Assembly: GCF_006715095.1 (NCBI RefSeq)
Contig: NZ_VFMO01000001.1
Coordinates: 868,001-932,000, forward strand
From: Yimella lutea
GTDB lineage: Bacteria > Actinomycetota > Actinomycetes > Actinomycetales > Dermatophilaceae
Length of the DNA: 64,000 bases
Direction of reading: 5' to 3'
Made by a program: the position numbers and the translations under genes. The notes beneath the pieces are model-generated. The model was not told where the DNA came from, searched no databases, and worked only from the letters and a program-made list of their open reading frames with translations. Shown piece after piece: positions 16,209 to 25,556 of the stretch; the stretch's first letter is position 1, and each line of letters starts with the position of its first letter.

Positions 16209-17561
16209 ATGATGACGACACAGTTACCGACCTCGGCCGAGAAGACACTCATGTCGACGACGCACCATACTCGTCAGCGGATTCCGACCCCTCGCGACGT
16301 GCTGCGGCGTCTTCCCGGTGACGCGGCGTACCTGTTCCTGTCTTGGCCGGTCGCGCTGCTGGCGTTCGCGCTCGCCTGCATGTTCTTCGGAATGGTCAGC
16401 AGCGTCGTCCTGGCGCCGGTCGCCGTCCCGGTGGCGCTGCTCGTCGCGTCCTGGGCGGCACAGACCGAGCGGCGCCTGCTGCGCCGCTTCCAGGGGGTGG
16501 ACGACGCCCACGGTGCGTACTACCCACTGCGCCAGGACGATTCGATGGTCGCCAAGGCGTGGACGCTGGTACGCGACCCGCAGCGTTGGCTGGACGCGGT
16601 GTGGTCCGCGGTCGGCTGGGTGATCTCGACGATCACCTGGATCATCCTGATCACCCTGTGGGGCACCGTCATCGGCCTCGTGTTCTGGCCGGCGTGGGGC
16701 TGGGCGTTGCCGCAGGACGGCAGCGGGTCGCTCGCGGGGTTGATCTTCGGGTTCACCTCCTACGGAGCTCAGGCGGTGGTCGAAGTCGTCTTCGGGATCC
16801 TGCTGCTGATGATCGCGCCCTACGTGACGGTCGGTCTGGCGCATCTGCAGAGCCTCGCCTCCCGCGCCATCCTGTCCAGCCGGTCGCAGCAGCAGGTCAT
16901 CGAACAGTTGCGCTCCAGCCGCGACGCCGGGCGGTCGGCCGAGACCGATCAGCTGGCTCGTCTCGAGCGTGACATCCACGACGGACCACAGCAGCGGTTG
17001 GTCCGTCTGAAGGTCGACCTCGCCCGCATCGAACGACAGTTGGGCTCGGATTCACCTGCGGCAGAATCGATCCGGGCTGCAATCGTCAGCACGCAGGACA
17101 CGCTGGAGGAACTGCGAGCGCTGTCCCGCGGTATCGCTCCACCCACCCTCACCGAGCTCGGACTCGTCGCCGCGGTGCGCCAGGCAGCCGCTCGTCCCAC
17201 CGTCCCGGTCTCACTGACCACGAACCTTCCCGAGGAGCGCGGCGTCCTGCCGTCGCACGTGGAACAGGCCGCCTATTACGTGATCAGCGAGGCACTCACG
17301 AACGTCGCCAAGCACAGCGGCGCTCGCAACGCCTACGTCGAACTGACTGTCGATCACCATGAACTCGTCGTCGCCGTGACGGACGACGGTGTCGGCGGCG
17401 CGGACCTGGCCAAGGGCAGCGGCCTGCGGGGGCTGGCCGAGCGGCTGCGTTCGGTGGACGGCAGGCTGTCGGTGGACTCACCCACAGGTGGCCCGACCAC
17501 ACTGCTGGCTCTCATTCCCCACGGACGAAGGTGTACTGATGCGGATCGTGCTCGCCGATGA
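16209..17561 (+). CDS. Sensor histidine kinase, NarL/DesK type
   Basis: 450 residues. About five hydrophobic segments lie in the first 215, with the Asp-rich linker and the TM pair VGWVISTITWIILITLWGTVIG and AVVEVVFGILLLMIAPYV. The HisKA_3 phosphoacceptor site is LERDIHDGPQQRL with His257. The HATPase shows SEALTNVAKHSGA and TDDGVGGA. The membrane part is of the putative sensor_1 type common in actinobacteria; the stimulus is unknown. The ATG at 16209 suits the TAGCGT box; MST at 16251 is an alternative. Its 3' end overlaps the response-regulator start by 23 bp, so the pair is coupled. Confidence 0.9.
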   Translation: MMTTQLPTSAEKTLMSTTHHTRQRIPTPRDVLRRLPGDAAYLFLSWPVALLAFALACMFFGMVSSVVLAPVAVPVALLVASWAAQTERRLLRRFQGVDDAHGAYYPLRQDDSMVAKAWTLVRDPQRWLDAVWSAVGWVISTITWIILITLWGTVIGLVFWPAWGWALPQDGSGSLAGLIFGFTSYGAQAVVEVVFGILLLMIAPYVTVGLAHLQSLASRAILSSRSQQQVIEQLRSSRDAGRSAETDQLARLERDIHDGPQQRLVRLKVDLARIERQLGSDSPAAESIRAAIVSTQDTLEELRALSRGIAPPTLTELGLVAAVRQAAARPTVPVSLTTNLPEERGVLPSHVEQAAYYVISEALTNVAKHSGARNAYVELTVDHHELVVAVTDDGVGGADLAKGSGLRGLAERLRSVDGRLSVDSPTGGPTTLLALIPHGRRCTDADRARR

Positions 17562-18186
17562 CTCGACGCTGCTGCGCGAGGGCGTCCAGCTGATCCTCAC
17601 CGATGCCGGTCACCAGGTCGCGGCCGACGTCGGCGACGCACCGACCCTCGTCGAGGCGGCGTTGCGGGAGCGTCCCGATCTGGTGATCACCGACGTCCGG
17701 ATGCCGCCCACAGGTTCGGACGACGGTCTGCGTGCTGCGGTCGAGATCCGACAGGCGTGGCCGGAGGCCCGAATCGTCGTCCTGTCGCAGTACGTCGTGC
17801 AGGCGTACGCCGATCAGTTGCTGGCGTCCGGAGCGGCCGGCGTCGGATACCTGCTCAAGGACCGCATCGGCGACATCGACGAGTTCCTCGCCGCGATCGA
17901 CCAGGTCGCCGCAGGCGGCACCGTCCTCGACCCGGACGTCGTCTCGCAGCTCATGGTGCGGGCGAAGGACCCCGTCCAGTCGCTGACCCCGCGTGAACGA
18001 CAGGTGCTCGAACTGATGGCGCAGGGGCTCTCGAACGGTTCGATCGCGGGGCGGTTGTTCGTCACCGGGGGAGCGGTGGAAAAACACACCCAGCGGATCT
18101 TCGCCAAGCTCGGTCTGTCGCCGGACGACTCAGCCGGGCACCGACGGGTGCTCGCTGTGTTGGCTTACCTGCGCGGGTCCGACTGA
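17539..18186 (+). CDS. LuxR/NarL-family response regulator
   Basis: 215 residues. The receiver domain has the acidic pair D7/D8, phospho-acceptor D52 (LVITDVRMPP) and the K in LLKDRIGD. A LuxR HTH follows: LTPRERQVLELMAQGLSNGSIA and EKHTQRIFAKLGL. It partners with the kinase whose gene it overlaps. The ATG at 17539 is the first Met that begins the receiver (MRIVLADDS). Target genes are not evident from sequence; autoregulation is possible. Confidence 0.92.
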   Translation: MRIVLADDSTLLREGVQLILTDAGHQVAADVGDAPTLVEAALRERPDLVITDVRMPPTGSDDGLRAAVEIRQAWPEARIVVLSQYVVQAYADQLLASGAAGVGYLLKDRIGDIDEFLAAIDQVAAGGTVLDPDVVSQLMVRAKDPVQSLTPRERQVLELMAQGLSNGSIAGRLFVTGGAVEKHTQRIFAKLGLSPDDSAGHRRVLAVLAYLRGSD

Positions 18187-18202
18187 CCTTTGGTCAACGA
18201 AA

Positions 18203-18247
18203 CCGCCTGAAACGTGACCCCACGAAAGCGAGGGACGGGTCAGGCGG
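18203..18247. terminator. Hairpin between response regulator and DUF2530 genes
   Basis: CCGCCTGA (18203-18210) is the reverse complement of TCAGGCGG (18240-18247), which includes the stop codon of the minus-strand gene. The 29-nt loop contains smaller ACCC/GGGT pairing. It lies between convergent genes. Confidence 0.5.
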
Positions 18248-18479
18248 CGGACGCGTTGCCGCGTCCGCGGCGCACGTAGAAGTAGCCGATCAGGCCGAGT
18301 GCGATGCCGAACACCGGCGTCCAGGGCCACCAGCTGCGCTCGCCGGAGCGCAGACTCGGCACCACGAGAATGACGATCAGGGCGACGGTCCAGACGGCCA
18401 CTCCGCCGAGGGTCACCTTGTTCATGTCGACCCGCATCGGTTCGACCGCGATCGGCTCGTCGGATGCGTCGTGGGTCAC
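18240..18479 (-). CDS. DUF2530 family membrane protein
   Basis: 79 residues with two helices, VAVWTVALIVILVVPSL and WTPVFGIALGLIGYFYVRRG, ending in a basic RRGRGNASAA tail. Matches the actinobacterial DUF2530 family of unknown function. The GTG start at 18479 has a TACGCT box (18492-18487) 7 nt upstream on the minus strand. It is divergent from the purine permease gene, the usual arrangement for this family in related genomes as far as I recall. Confidence 0.8.
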   Translation of the reverse strand: MTHDASDEPIAVEPMRVDMNKVTLGGVAVWTVALIVILVVPSLRSGERSWWPWTPVFGIALGLIGYFYVRRGRGNASAA

Positions 18480-18486
18480 GATTAGT

Positions 18487-18525
18487 AGCGTACCGGTGAC
18501 GCGGACCGGCGCCCGGGCCTAGTCT
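18487..18525. promoter_or_regulatory. Divergent leaderless -10 boxes (DUF2530 and purine permease)
   Basis: TACGCT (minus, 18492-18487) is 7 nt before GTG 18479; TAGTCT (plus, 18520-18525) is 7 nt before ATG 18533. Confidence 0.6.
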
Positions 18526-18532
18526 CGCGGGC

Positions 18533-20011
18533 ATGTCGACCAGCACCCCCGTGAAACCCGCCCCGGTCAGCGGTTTCGACCGCTACTTCAAGATCTCCGA
18601 AAGAGGTTCGACGCTCGCCCGGGAGGTGCGGGGAGGATTCGTCACCTTCTTCACGATGGCATACATCATCGCGCTGAACCCGTTGATCATCGGCACGGTC
18701 AAGGACGGAACCGGCCAGTTCCTCGGTGGCGGCTCGGCTCCGAACCTGGCGATGGTCGCCGCGTGCACCGCACTGGTCGCCGGAGTCATGTCGATCCTGA
18801 TGGGCGTGGTCGCGAACTTCCCGATGTCGATCGCCGCAGGCCTCGGGCTCAACGCGTTCGTCGCGTTCGGTGTCGCGGCGCTTCCCGACATGACCTGGAA
18901 AGCAGCGATGGGGTTGGTCGTCTGGGAAGGCATCCTAATTCTCCTGCTGGTCATCTCCGGCTTCCGGGTCGCGGCGTTCCGAGCCCTGCCGGGACAGATG
19001 AAGACCGCGATCTCGGTCGGTATCGGACTGTTCATCGCTTTCATCGGCCTGTTCGACGCGGGCTTCTCGCGCGCCGGCGCCGGTACGCCCGTTCAGCTCG
19101 GCATCGACGGGCGCCTGCAGGGTTGGCCGATCGTCGTGTTCATCGTCGGGTTCCTGCTACTGCTCGCGCTGTACGTCCGCAAGGTGACCGGCGCGCTGTT
19201 GATCGCGATCGTCTCGGCCACCGTCCTGGCGATCATCATCGAGTCGATCGCCAAGATCGGCCCCCGCTCCGTCGACGGCAAGCCGACCAACGACCGCACC
19301 TGGTCACTGAACGTCCCGGCCGTTCCGGACCAGGTCGTATCGACACCGGACTTCTCGCTCGTCGGTCAGGTCGACATGTTCGGCGGCTTCGCCAAGATCG
19401 GTGTCATCGCGGCCGCGCTGATCATCTTCTCGCTGATCCTCGCCGACTTCTTCGACACCATGGGCACGATGACCGCCATCGGGGCGAAGGGTGACCTGCT
19501 GGACGAGGACGGCGCCCCGCACGACACCCAGAAGATCCTGGTCGTCGACTCCGTGGCCGCTGCCGCCGGCGGTCTGGGCGGAGTCAGCTCGAACACCGGC
19601 TACATCGAATCGGCGTCCGGCGTCGGCGACGGTGCCCGCACCGGCCTGGCGTCCGTCGTCACCGGCGTCCTGTTCCTGTTCGCGACCTTCCTCGCGCCGC
19701 TGGTCGAGGTGATCCCGCACGAGGCGGCCGCCCCGGCACTGGTCTTCGTGGGCTTCCTGATGATGCAGGAGGTCGGCGAGATCAACTGGCGCGACATCGA
19801 TATCGCGCTGCCGGCGTTCCTGACCATCGCGCTCATGCCGCTGACCTACTCGATCACCGTCGGTATCGGTGCGGGCACGCTCGCCTACCTGCTGATCAAG
19901 ATCATCAAGGGCAAGTGGCGTGAGATCCCGGTGATCCTGTGGATCATCTCGTTCTGCTTCTTCCTGTACTTCGCGATCGACCCGATCCGTCAGATCTTCG
20001 GGGTCAACTGA
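18533..20011 (+). CDS. NCS2-family purine permease (AzgA-like)
   Basis: A transporter of 492 residues with about 12-14 helices. It has the AzgA-group features: FDRYFKISERGSTLAREVRGG at the N terminus, a GLGLNAFVAFG motif, a DFFDTMGTMTAIG segment and STNTGYIES-like GVSSNTGYIESASGVGDGARTG. These point to proton-coupled uptake of adenine, guanine or hypoxanthine. It is leaderless and followed by a strong hairpin, so probably monocistronic. Confidence 0.92.
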   Translation: MSTSTPVKPAPVSGFDRYFKISERGSTLAREVRGGFVTFFTMAYIIALNPLIIGTVKDGTGQFLGGGSAPNLAMVAACTALVAGVMSILMGVVANFPMSIAAGLGLNAFVAFGVAALPDMTWKAAMGLVVWEGILILLLVISGFRVAAFRALPGQMKTAISVGIGLFIAFIGLFDAGFSRAGAGTPVQLGIDGRLQGWPIVVFIVGFLLLLALYVRKVTGALLIAIVSATVLAIIIESIAKIGPRSVDGKPTNDRTWSLNVPAVPDQVVSTPDFSLVGQVDMFGGFAKIGVIAAALIIFSLILADFFDTMGTMTAIGAKGDLLDEDGAPHDTQKILVVDSVAAAAGGLGGVSSNTGYIESASGVGDGARTGLASVVTGVLFLFATFLAPLVEVIPHEAAAPALVFVGFLMMQEVGEINWRDIDIALPAFLTIALMPLTYSITVGIGAGTLAYLLIKIIKGKWREIPVILWIISFCFFLYFAIDPIRQIFGVN

Positions 20012-20025
20012 CCGCGCGACCGAGT

Positions 20026-20065
20026 GTCATGAGGGACGGGGCAACCATGCCCCGTCCCTCATGAC
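20026..20065. terminator. Perfect 17-bp hairpin, family A copy 2
   Basis: Arms 20026-20042 and 20049-20065 are exact reverse complements around the loop AACCAT. It lies between convergent genes (NCS2 permease and XPB). The outer stem GTCATGAGGG closely matches that of the hairpin at 3647-3696. Confidence 0.9.
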
Positions 20066-20067
20066 GT

Positions 20068-21720
20068 TTACAGGTCCTCGGCGTCGGTGATCCGGTAGGC
20101 GTAGCCCTGTTCGGCCAGGAAGCGCTGCCGGTGGGCGGCGAAGTCGGCGTCCACGGTGTCGCGGGTGACGACCGTGTAGAAATGCGCGGTGCGTCCGTCG
20201 GTCTTCGGGCGCAGCACGCGTCCGAGGCGTTGCGCTTCCTCCTGGCGTGAACCGAAGGTGCCGCTGACCTGGATCGCGACGGACGCCTCCGGCAGGTCGA
20301 TCGAGAAGTTCGCCACCTTGCTGACCACCAGCAACGAGATCTCACCGTCGCGGAACTGCTGGAACAGCTTCTGCCGCACCGAAACCGACGTCTCGCCGGT
20401 GATCAGGTCGGCGTCCAGGCGTCCGGCGAGCGACTCCAGTTGGTCGAGGTACTGGCCGATGACCAGGGTCGGTTCACCGCGGTGCTTGTCGACGAGCTGC
20501 TGGACGACCTTGTCCTTCACCGGTGCACAGGACGCGAACCGGTAGCGCTCGTCCGCATCGCTGGACGCGTACGCCAAGCGCTCGCTCTCGGACAGACTGA
20601 CCCGCACCTCGACGCAGTCGGCGGGCGCGATGTAGCCCTGCGCCTCGATCTCCTTCCACGGCGCATCGAAACGCTTGGGGCCGATGAGGCTGAAGACGTC
20701 CTCTTCACGCCCGTCCTCACGTACCAACGTCGCGGTGAGACCGAGGCGGCGACGGGCCTGCAGGTCAGCGGTCATCCGGAAGATCGGCGCGGGCAGCAGG
20801 TGCACCTCGTCGTAGACGATGAGCCCCCAGTCGCGGCAGTCCAGCAGTTCCAGGTGCGGGTGCACGCCCTTCCGCTTCAGGGTCAGCACCTGGTAGGTCG
20901 CAATGGTGACCGGCCGGATCTCCTTGCGGGCCCCGCTGTACTCGCCGATCTCGTCCTCGGTGAGGGAGGTGCGGCGCAGCAGTTCGTCCTTCCATTGCCG
21001 AGCGCTCACCGTGTTGGTCACCAGGATCAACGTGGTGGTGCGCGACTTCGCCATGGCACCCGCGCCGACGAGGGTCTTGCCGGCGCCGCACGGGAGCACG
21101 ACGACGCCGGAGCCGCCGTGCCAGAAACCGTCCACCGCGTGCTGCTGGTAATCGCGCAGACTCCAGCCGTCCTCGGCCAGTTCGATCGGGTGCGCCTCGC
21201 CGTCGACGTAGCCGGCTTCGTCCTCGGCGGGCCAGCCGAGCTTGATGAGTTGCTGCTTGATCGCGCCTCGTTCGGACGGGTGCACCAGAACGCTGTCGTC
21301 GTCGATCCGGTCGCCGACGAGTGGCTGAATCTTCTTGTTGCGCAACACTTCCGTGAGCACTGCCCGGTCGGTCGTCACCAGCACGAGCTTCTGTTCGCCG
21401 GCGATGTCCTGCTTGCGCAGGGTCAGGCGTCCGTAGCGGTCCATAGTCTCGGCGAGGTCGATGAGCAGCGCGTTCGGCACCGGGTAGCGGCTGTACCGGA
21501 CGAGCGCGTCCACCACCTGTTCGGCGTCGTGTCCGGCGGCGCGCGCGTTCCACAGGCCGAGCGGCGTCACCCGGTAGGTGTGGATGTGCTCGGGCGCACG
21601 TTCCAACTCGGCGAACGGCGCGATCGCAGCGCGTGCTTCGCGGGCGAGCGGGTGGTCGACTTCGAGCAGGACGGTCTTGTCGCTCTGGACGATGAGGGGT
21701 CCGGGGACGTCGGTGGGCAC
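20068..21720 (-). CDS. DNA repair helicase XPB
   Basis: A superfamily 2 3'-5' helicase of 550 residues, the bacterial XPB/ERCC3-like protein. It has an N-terminal damage-recognition-like domain (about 1-190), the Q/RDYQ motif (SLRDYQQHA), Walker A PCGAGKT near 213, the DEVH box YDEVHLLP, motif III TATL, and C-terminal motifs VSKVANFSIDLPEA and QRLGRVLR. Mycobacterial homologues unwind DNA, usually beside a Helicase_C_3 protein; here that partner is found at 27102-29021. The GTG at 21720 has a TAGCCT box 5 nt upstream on its strand. Confidence 0.93.
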   Translation of the reverse strand: MPTDVPGPLIVQSDKTVLLEVDHPLAREARAAIAPFAELERAPEHIHTYRVTPLGLWNARAAGHDAEQVVDALVRYSRYPVPNALLIDLAETMDRYGRLTLRKQDIAGEQKLVLVTTDRAVLTEVLRNKKIQPLVGDRIDDDSVLVHPSERGAIKQQLIKLGWPAEDEAGYVDGEAHPIELAEDGWSLRDYQQHAVDGFWHGGSGVVVLPCGAGKTLVGAGAMAKSRTTTLILVTNTVSARQWKDELLRRTSLTEDEIGEYSGARKEIRPVTIATYQVLTLKRKGVHPHLELLDCRDWGLIVYDEVHLLPAPIFRMTADLQARRRLGLTATLVREDGREEDVFSLIGPKRFDAPWKEIEAQGYIAPADCVEVRVSLSESERLAYASSDADERYRFASCAPVKDKVVQQLVDKHRGEPTLVIGQYLDQLESLAGRLDADLITGETSVSVRQKLFQQFRDGEISLLVVSKVANFSIDLPEASVAIQVSGTFGSRQEEAQRLGRVLRPKTDGRTAHFYTVVTRDTVDADFAAHRQRFLAEQGYAYRITDAEDL

Positions 21721-21798
21721 GTTTCAGGCTAACCAGGCGGGAAGCGCGCCGATTCCCGACGGGTTCAGGGCGCGGACGGTGGGTGAGACGATGCTCAC

Positions 21799-22731
21799 AT
21801 GAGCCTGCCGATGGTCGAACCAGCCGACGGATTGCCCGACAGCATCACGATCTACGAGGTCGGTGCTCGCGACGGACTGCAGAACGAGAAGAGTGTCGTG
21901 CCCACCGCGGTGAAGGCCGAGTTCATCCGCCGGATGATCGACGCCGGCCTCGACACGATCGAGACGACCAGCTTCGTCCCGCCGTCCTGGATCCCGCAGT
22001 TGGCCGACGCGACCGAACTGGTGGACTCGCTGGGGCAGGAGGCACGCCGTCCGACCCGGCCGGTACTGGTGCCGAACGAGCGGGGTCTCGACAACGCGCT
22101 CGCCGCCGGGGTGAAGTCGATCGCGGTGTTCGGCTCGGCCACGGAGACCTTCGCCCGGAAGAACCTCAACCGCTCGATCGCGGAATCACTCGACATGTTC
22201 GCGCCCGTGGTGAAGCGGGCCAAGGACGACGACCTGTGGGTGCGCGGGTACGTCTCCATGTGCTTCGGCGACCCGTGGGAAGGGCCGGTGCCGATCGAGC
22301 AGGTCGTCGACGTCTGCGCGCGCCTGATGGAGCTCGGCTGCGATCAACTCAGCATCGGCGACACCATCGGAGTCGGTACCCCGGGTCATGTTGCTCGGCT
22401 ACTGGATGCGTTGGGAGACAGCGGAATCGGGGTCGACCGGATCGGCGTCCATTTCCACGACACCTACGGGCAGGCGCTGTCGAACACGCTCGTCGCGCTG
22501 CAGCACGGGGTCCGCGTGGTGGATGCGTCCACCGGCGGACTGGGTGGGTGCCCCTACGCGAAGTCGGCGACCGGCAACCTGGCCACTGAGGACCTCGTGT
22601 GGATGTGTCGCGGACTCGGCATCGAGACCGGGGTCGACCTCGACAAACTCGTCGCCACCAGTGTCTGGATGGCCGACCAACTCGGCCGCCCGTCGCCGTC
22701 CCGCGTCGTCCGCGCCCTCGGCACTGCCTGA
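21799..22731 (+). CDS. Hydroxymethylglutaryl-CoA lyase
   Basis: Splits HMG-CoA to acetoacetate and acetyl-CoA, the last step of leucine breakdown. The 310-residue TIM-barrel enzyme shows EVGARDGLQNEK at residues 19-30, the metal-binding HFHDTYGQALSN, and the catalytic-cysteine signature GGLGGCPYAKSATGN near residue 250. No other leucine-catabolic gene (acyl-CoA dehydrogenase, MCC subunits) is in the window, so it stands alone. The ATG is preceded at 6 nt by a weak GACGAT box. Confidence 0.93.
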   Translation: MSLPMVEPADGLPDSITIYEVGARDGLQNEKSVVPTAVKAEFIRRMIDAGLDTIETTSFVPPSWIPQLADATELVDSLGQEARRPTRPVLVPNERGLDNALAAGVKSIAVFGSATETFARKNLNRSIAESLDMFAPVVKRAKDDDLWVRGYVSMCFGDPWEGPVPIEQVVDVCARLMELGCDQLSIGDTIGVGTPGHVARLLDALGDSGIGVDRIGVHFHDTYGQALSNTLVALQHGVRVVDASTGGLGGCPYAKSATGNLATEDLVWMCRGLGIETGVDLDKLVATSVWMADQLGRPSPSRVVRALGTA

Positions 22732-22735
22732 CCCA

Positions 22736-22805
22736 CCGAGTGGCCGGGCTATGAACAGGTGGCCGGGCGATATCCCGGCCACTCGTCCATAGCCCGGCCA
22801 CTCGG
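22736..22805. repeat. Nested palindrome of four GTGGCCGGGC units
   Basis: The outer arms 22736-22753 and 22788-22805 are perfect 18-bp reverse complements (CCGAGTGGCCGGGCTATG and its complement). Inside, GTGGCCGGG (22759-22767) and CCCGGCCAC (22774-22782) form a second 9-bp stem, so the same unit occurs twice in each orientation. It lies between two genes on the same strand and can act as a terminator for the HMG-CoA lyase gene; it may also be a REP-like element. Confidence 0.85.
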
Positions 22806-22811
22806 CGGAGT

Positions 22812-22817
22812 TAGGGT
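22812..22817 (+). promoter_or_regulatory. Leaderless -10 box of M13 peptidase gene
   Basis: TAGGGT ends 6 nt before ATG 22824. Confidence 0.6.
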
Positions 22818-22823
22818 CGACGT

Positions 22824-24773
22824 ATGCGTTCTGGCCTGACTTCGACCTTCGATTCCGAAACCCGCGTGCAGGACGACCTGTTCGGGTTCGTCAACAATCA
22901 CTGGGTCCGCAGCACCGAGATTCCCGACGACCGTGCGCGGTACGGCACCTTCGACGCGCTGCGCGAGGCGTCCGAGGCAGCTGTCCGAGTGATCATCGAG
23001 CGGGCCGCCGCCTCCGACGCCGAGCCCGGCACGGGGGAGCGCAAGGTCGGTGACCTGTTCACCTCGTTCATGAACACCGAGTCGATCGAGGCCGCCGGTG
23101 CCGACCCGATCCAGCCGCGGCTGGAGCAGATCCGCGGTTTGCGGTCGACGAGCCAGCTGGCCGGGCTCATGGGCGAACTCACCCGTCGCGGAGTGTGGAG
23201 CGCGATCGCCTTCTACGTCACCGCCGACGCCAAGGACCCGGACAAGTACATCGCCTACCTCACGCAGAGTGGTCTCGGCCTGCCGGACGAGTCGTACTAC
23301 CGCGAGGACAAGTACGCCGAGGTGCGCGAGAAGTACCAGGGGCATCTCGAGCGGATGGCCGAGTTGGCGCGCGTCCCCGATCCTGCCGATTTCGCGCGCT
23401 GTGTGTTCGCGCTGGAGACCCGCCTCGCGACTCATCACTGGGACGTCGTCTCGACCCGCGACGCTCTGAAGACCTACAACAAGCACTCGTTCGCCGAACT
23501 GAAGGATCTGGCCCCCGAGTTCGATTGGGATGCTTGGGTTTCCGGGATCGGGGCGCCGTCCGGAGCATTCGCGGACGTGGTCGTCGGAGAACCGTCGTAC
23601 CTGTCCGGTCTGTCCACCGCATTGGTCGACCACGACCTGGACGACTGGAAAGCGTGGCTGTCGTGGATGGTCATCAGCGACCAGGCGGCGTACCTCCATC
23701 AGGACATCGTCGACGAGAGCTTCGCGTTCAACGGCAGGGTGCTCAGCGGCACCCCGAAATTGAAGGAGCGGTGGAAGCGCGGCGTCGCGGTCGTCGAGTC
23801 GTGCATCGGTGAGGTCGTCGGGCAGTTGTACGTCGACGAGCATTTCCCGCCGCGCGCCAAGGAGCGCATGGAGGAACTCGTCGCGAACCTCATCGAGGCG
23901 TACCGCCGCGACTTCGAGAGCCTCGAATGGATGTCGCCCGCGACTCGTGAACGCGCGCTCGGAAAGCTGGCGCAGTTCACCCCGAAGATCGGTTACCCGG
24001 ACAAGTGGCGTGACTACTGCGCGCTCGAGATCGACGCGGACGACCTGCTGGGAAACCTTGCTCGGTCGGCCGAGTTCGAACTCAACCGTCAGCTCGGCCG
24101 CATCGGTCAGCCGATCGATCGCACCGAGTGGTTGATGACCCCGCAGACGGTCAACGCGTACTACCACCCGATGATGAACGAGATCGTCTTCCCGGCCGCG
24201 ATCCTGCAGCCGCCCTTCTTCGACGTCGACGCGGACGACGCGGTCAACTACGGCGGCATCGGTGCTGTGATCGGTCACGAGATCGGGCACGGCTTCGATG
24301 ACCAGGGTTCGCGCTTCGACGGCGACGGTTCGCTCACCGACTGGTGGACCCCGGAAGACCGCGAGCGTTTTGAGGAGCGTGCCCAGAAGCTCATCGACCA
24401 GTTCGACCAGGAGTCACCGGCCGATGCCCCCGACATCAAGGTCAACGGCGAACTGACCGTCGGCGAGAACATCGGCGACCTCGGTGGTCTGACGATCGGC
24501 TACAAGGCGTATTCCATTGCGCAGGAGGAGAATCCGGCTCCGGAACTGGACGGATTCACCGGTGATCAGCGTTTCTTCCTCGGGTGGAGCCAGGTGTGGT
24601 GCGGCAAGGCGCGTCCGGACGAGGCGAAGCGTCTGATCGCGATCGACCCGCACGCGCCGGCCAACTGCCGCGCGAACGTCGCACGGAACCTGCGCGAGTT
24701 CCATGAGGCGTTCGACGTGCAGCCGGGCGACGGCATGTACCTCGCGCCCGAGGACCAGGTGCGGATCTTCTGA
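22824..24773 (+). CDS. M13-family zinc metallopeptidase (neprilysin-like)
   Basis: 649 residues with an N-terminal M13_N domain (about 15-395) and a catalytic M13 domain. The zinc site HEIGH begins at His485 in [14 protein letters not shown], the third ligand is Glu548 in ENIGDLGG with Asp552, and NAYYHP lies before the active site. There is no signal peptide or N-terminal membrane anchor, so this actinobacterial form is probably cytoplasmic or leaves by another route. It is leaderless and its stop overlaps the DUF2200 start (TGATG). Confidence 0.93.
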   Translation: MRSGLTSTFDSETRVQDDLFGFVNNHWVRSTEIPDDRARYGTFDALREASEAAVRVIIERAAASDAEPGTGERKVGDLFTSFMNTESIEAAGADPIQPRLEQIRGLRSTSQLAGLMGELTRRGVWSAIAFYVTADAKDPDKYIAYLTQSGLGLPDESYYREDKYAEVREKYQGHLERMAELARVPDPADFARCVFALETRLATHHWDVVSTRDALKTYNKHSFAELKDLAPEFDWDAWVSGIGAPSGAFADVVVGEPSYLSGLSTALVDHDLDDWKAWLSWMVISDQAAYLHQDIVDESFAFNGRVLSGTPKLKERWKRGVAVVESCIGEVVGQLYVDEHFPPRAKERMEELVANLIEAYRRDFESLEWMSPATRERALGKLAQFTPKIGYPDKWRDYCALEIDADDLLGNLARSAEFELNRQLGRIGQPIDRTEWLMTPQTVNAYYHPMMNEIVFPAAILQPPFFDVDADDAVNYGGIGAVIGHEIGHGFDDQGSRFDGDGSLTDWWTPEDRERFEERAQKLIDQFDQESPADAPDIKVNGELTVGENIGDLGGLTIGYKAYSIAQEENPAPELDGFTGDQRFFLGWSQVWCGKARPDEAKRLIAIDPHAPANCRANVARNLREFHEAFDVQPGDGMYLAPEDQVRIF

Positions 24774-25114
24774 TGTCGCGCATCTTCACCACCAGCGTCG
24801 CGTCGGTGTATCCGCACTACGTGACGAAGGTCGAGAAGAAGGGCCGTACCGAGGCCGAGCTGCGCGAGGTGATCGAGTGGCTCACCGGCTTCGACGCGGC
24901 GTCTCTCGACAAGCACCTCGCCGACGAGACGACCTTCGAGGAGTTCTTCGCTGAGGCGTCGGTCAACCCGAACGTCTCGCAGATCACCGGCTCGGTGTGC
25001 GGGGTGAAGGTGCAGGAAGTCGAGGACCCGCTGATGCGCGAGATCCACTACCTCGACAAGTTGGTCGACGAGTTGGCGAAGGGCCGGCCGATGGAGAAGG
25101 TGCTCAGATCTTAG
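24773..25114 (+). CDS. DUF2200 family protein
   Basis: 113 residues, starting [23 protein letters not shown] and including LTGFDAASL and [42 protein letters not shown] (seen as consecutive short motifs). This fits DUF2200, a small, widely spread family of unknown function. It is coupled to the M13 peptidase by an overlapping stop-start. Its 3' end meets that of a convergent relic with a 4-bp overlap. Confidence 0.85.
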   Translation: MSRIFTTSVASVYPHYVTKVEKKGRTEAELREVIEWLTGFDAASLDKHLADETTFEEFFAEASVNPNVSQITGSVCGVKVQEVEDPLMREIHYLDKLVDELAKGRPMEKVLRS

Positions 25115-25527
25115 CGATCGCGCCGCTCGACGTGCTGGACGATCCGGCTCCGTGACCCGCCCCGCGAGGGTCTCGGCATCAGTGGTGAGCCACACGGGAA
25201 CGAACCGCGCCTGCCCGGCTGCGGCCAACGCGCGCACCCGCTCGACCAGTTCGGAGTTCTCGGGCTTGTAGGCAGCCAGTGGGTGAGGACGTAGCTGAAC
25301 CGCGTCGGTGCGAGCCGGATCGCTTCGTGCACGATGTCGAGAACGCGTCCTCGTAGCTTGTTCGTCGCTTCGATGCCTTCGCCGCGGTGCACGCCCATCG
25401 GCACGAAGACCGGGTCGTTGATCAGGTGGTTGTCGACCACGATCGCGCCGGTGCGCTGTTCGAGGCACCGGGCGACCGTGAGTTTTCCGACAGCGGGCGG
25501 ACCCACGAGGTAGAACAACGAAGCCAT
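25111..25527 (-). pseudogene. AAA/P-loop kinase relic (frameshift and internal deletion)
   Basis: The N terminus reads MASLFYLVGPPAVGKLTVAR (Walker A) then VVDNHLINDPVF and FSYVLTHWL, as in small shikimate-kinase-like AAA ATPases. Near 25280 the frame shifts: the continuation AAYKPENSELVERVRALAAA and FVPVWLTTDAETLAGRV is in the next frame. After TEPDR the homologous sequence stops; the original frame then gives [11 protein letters not shown] and TAA at 25111, which looks like the genuine family C terminus. So at least one frameshift and probably a deletion of the distal third have occurred. Confidence 0.75.
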
Positions 25528-25556
25528 GCGGGCCAGTGTTCACCACCGCCGTGGGA

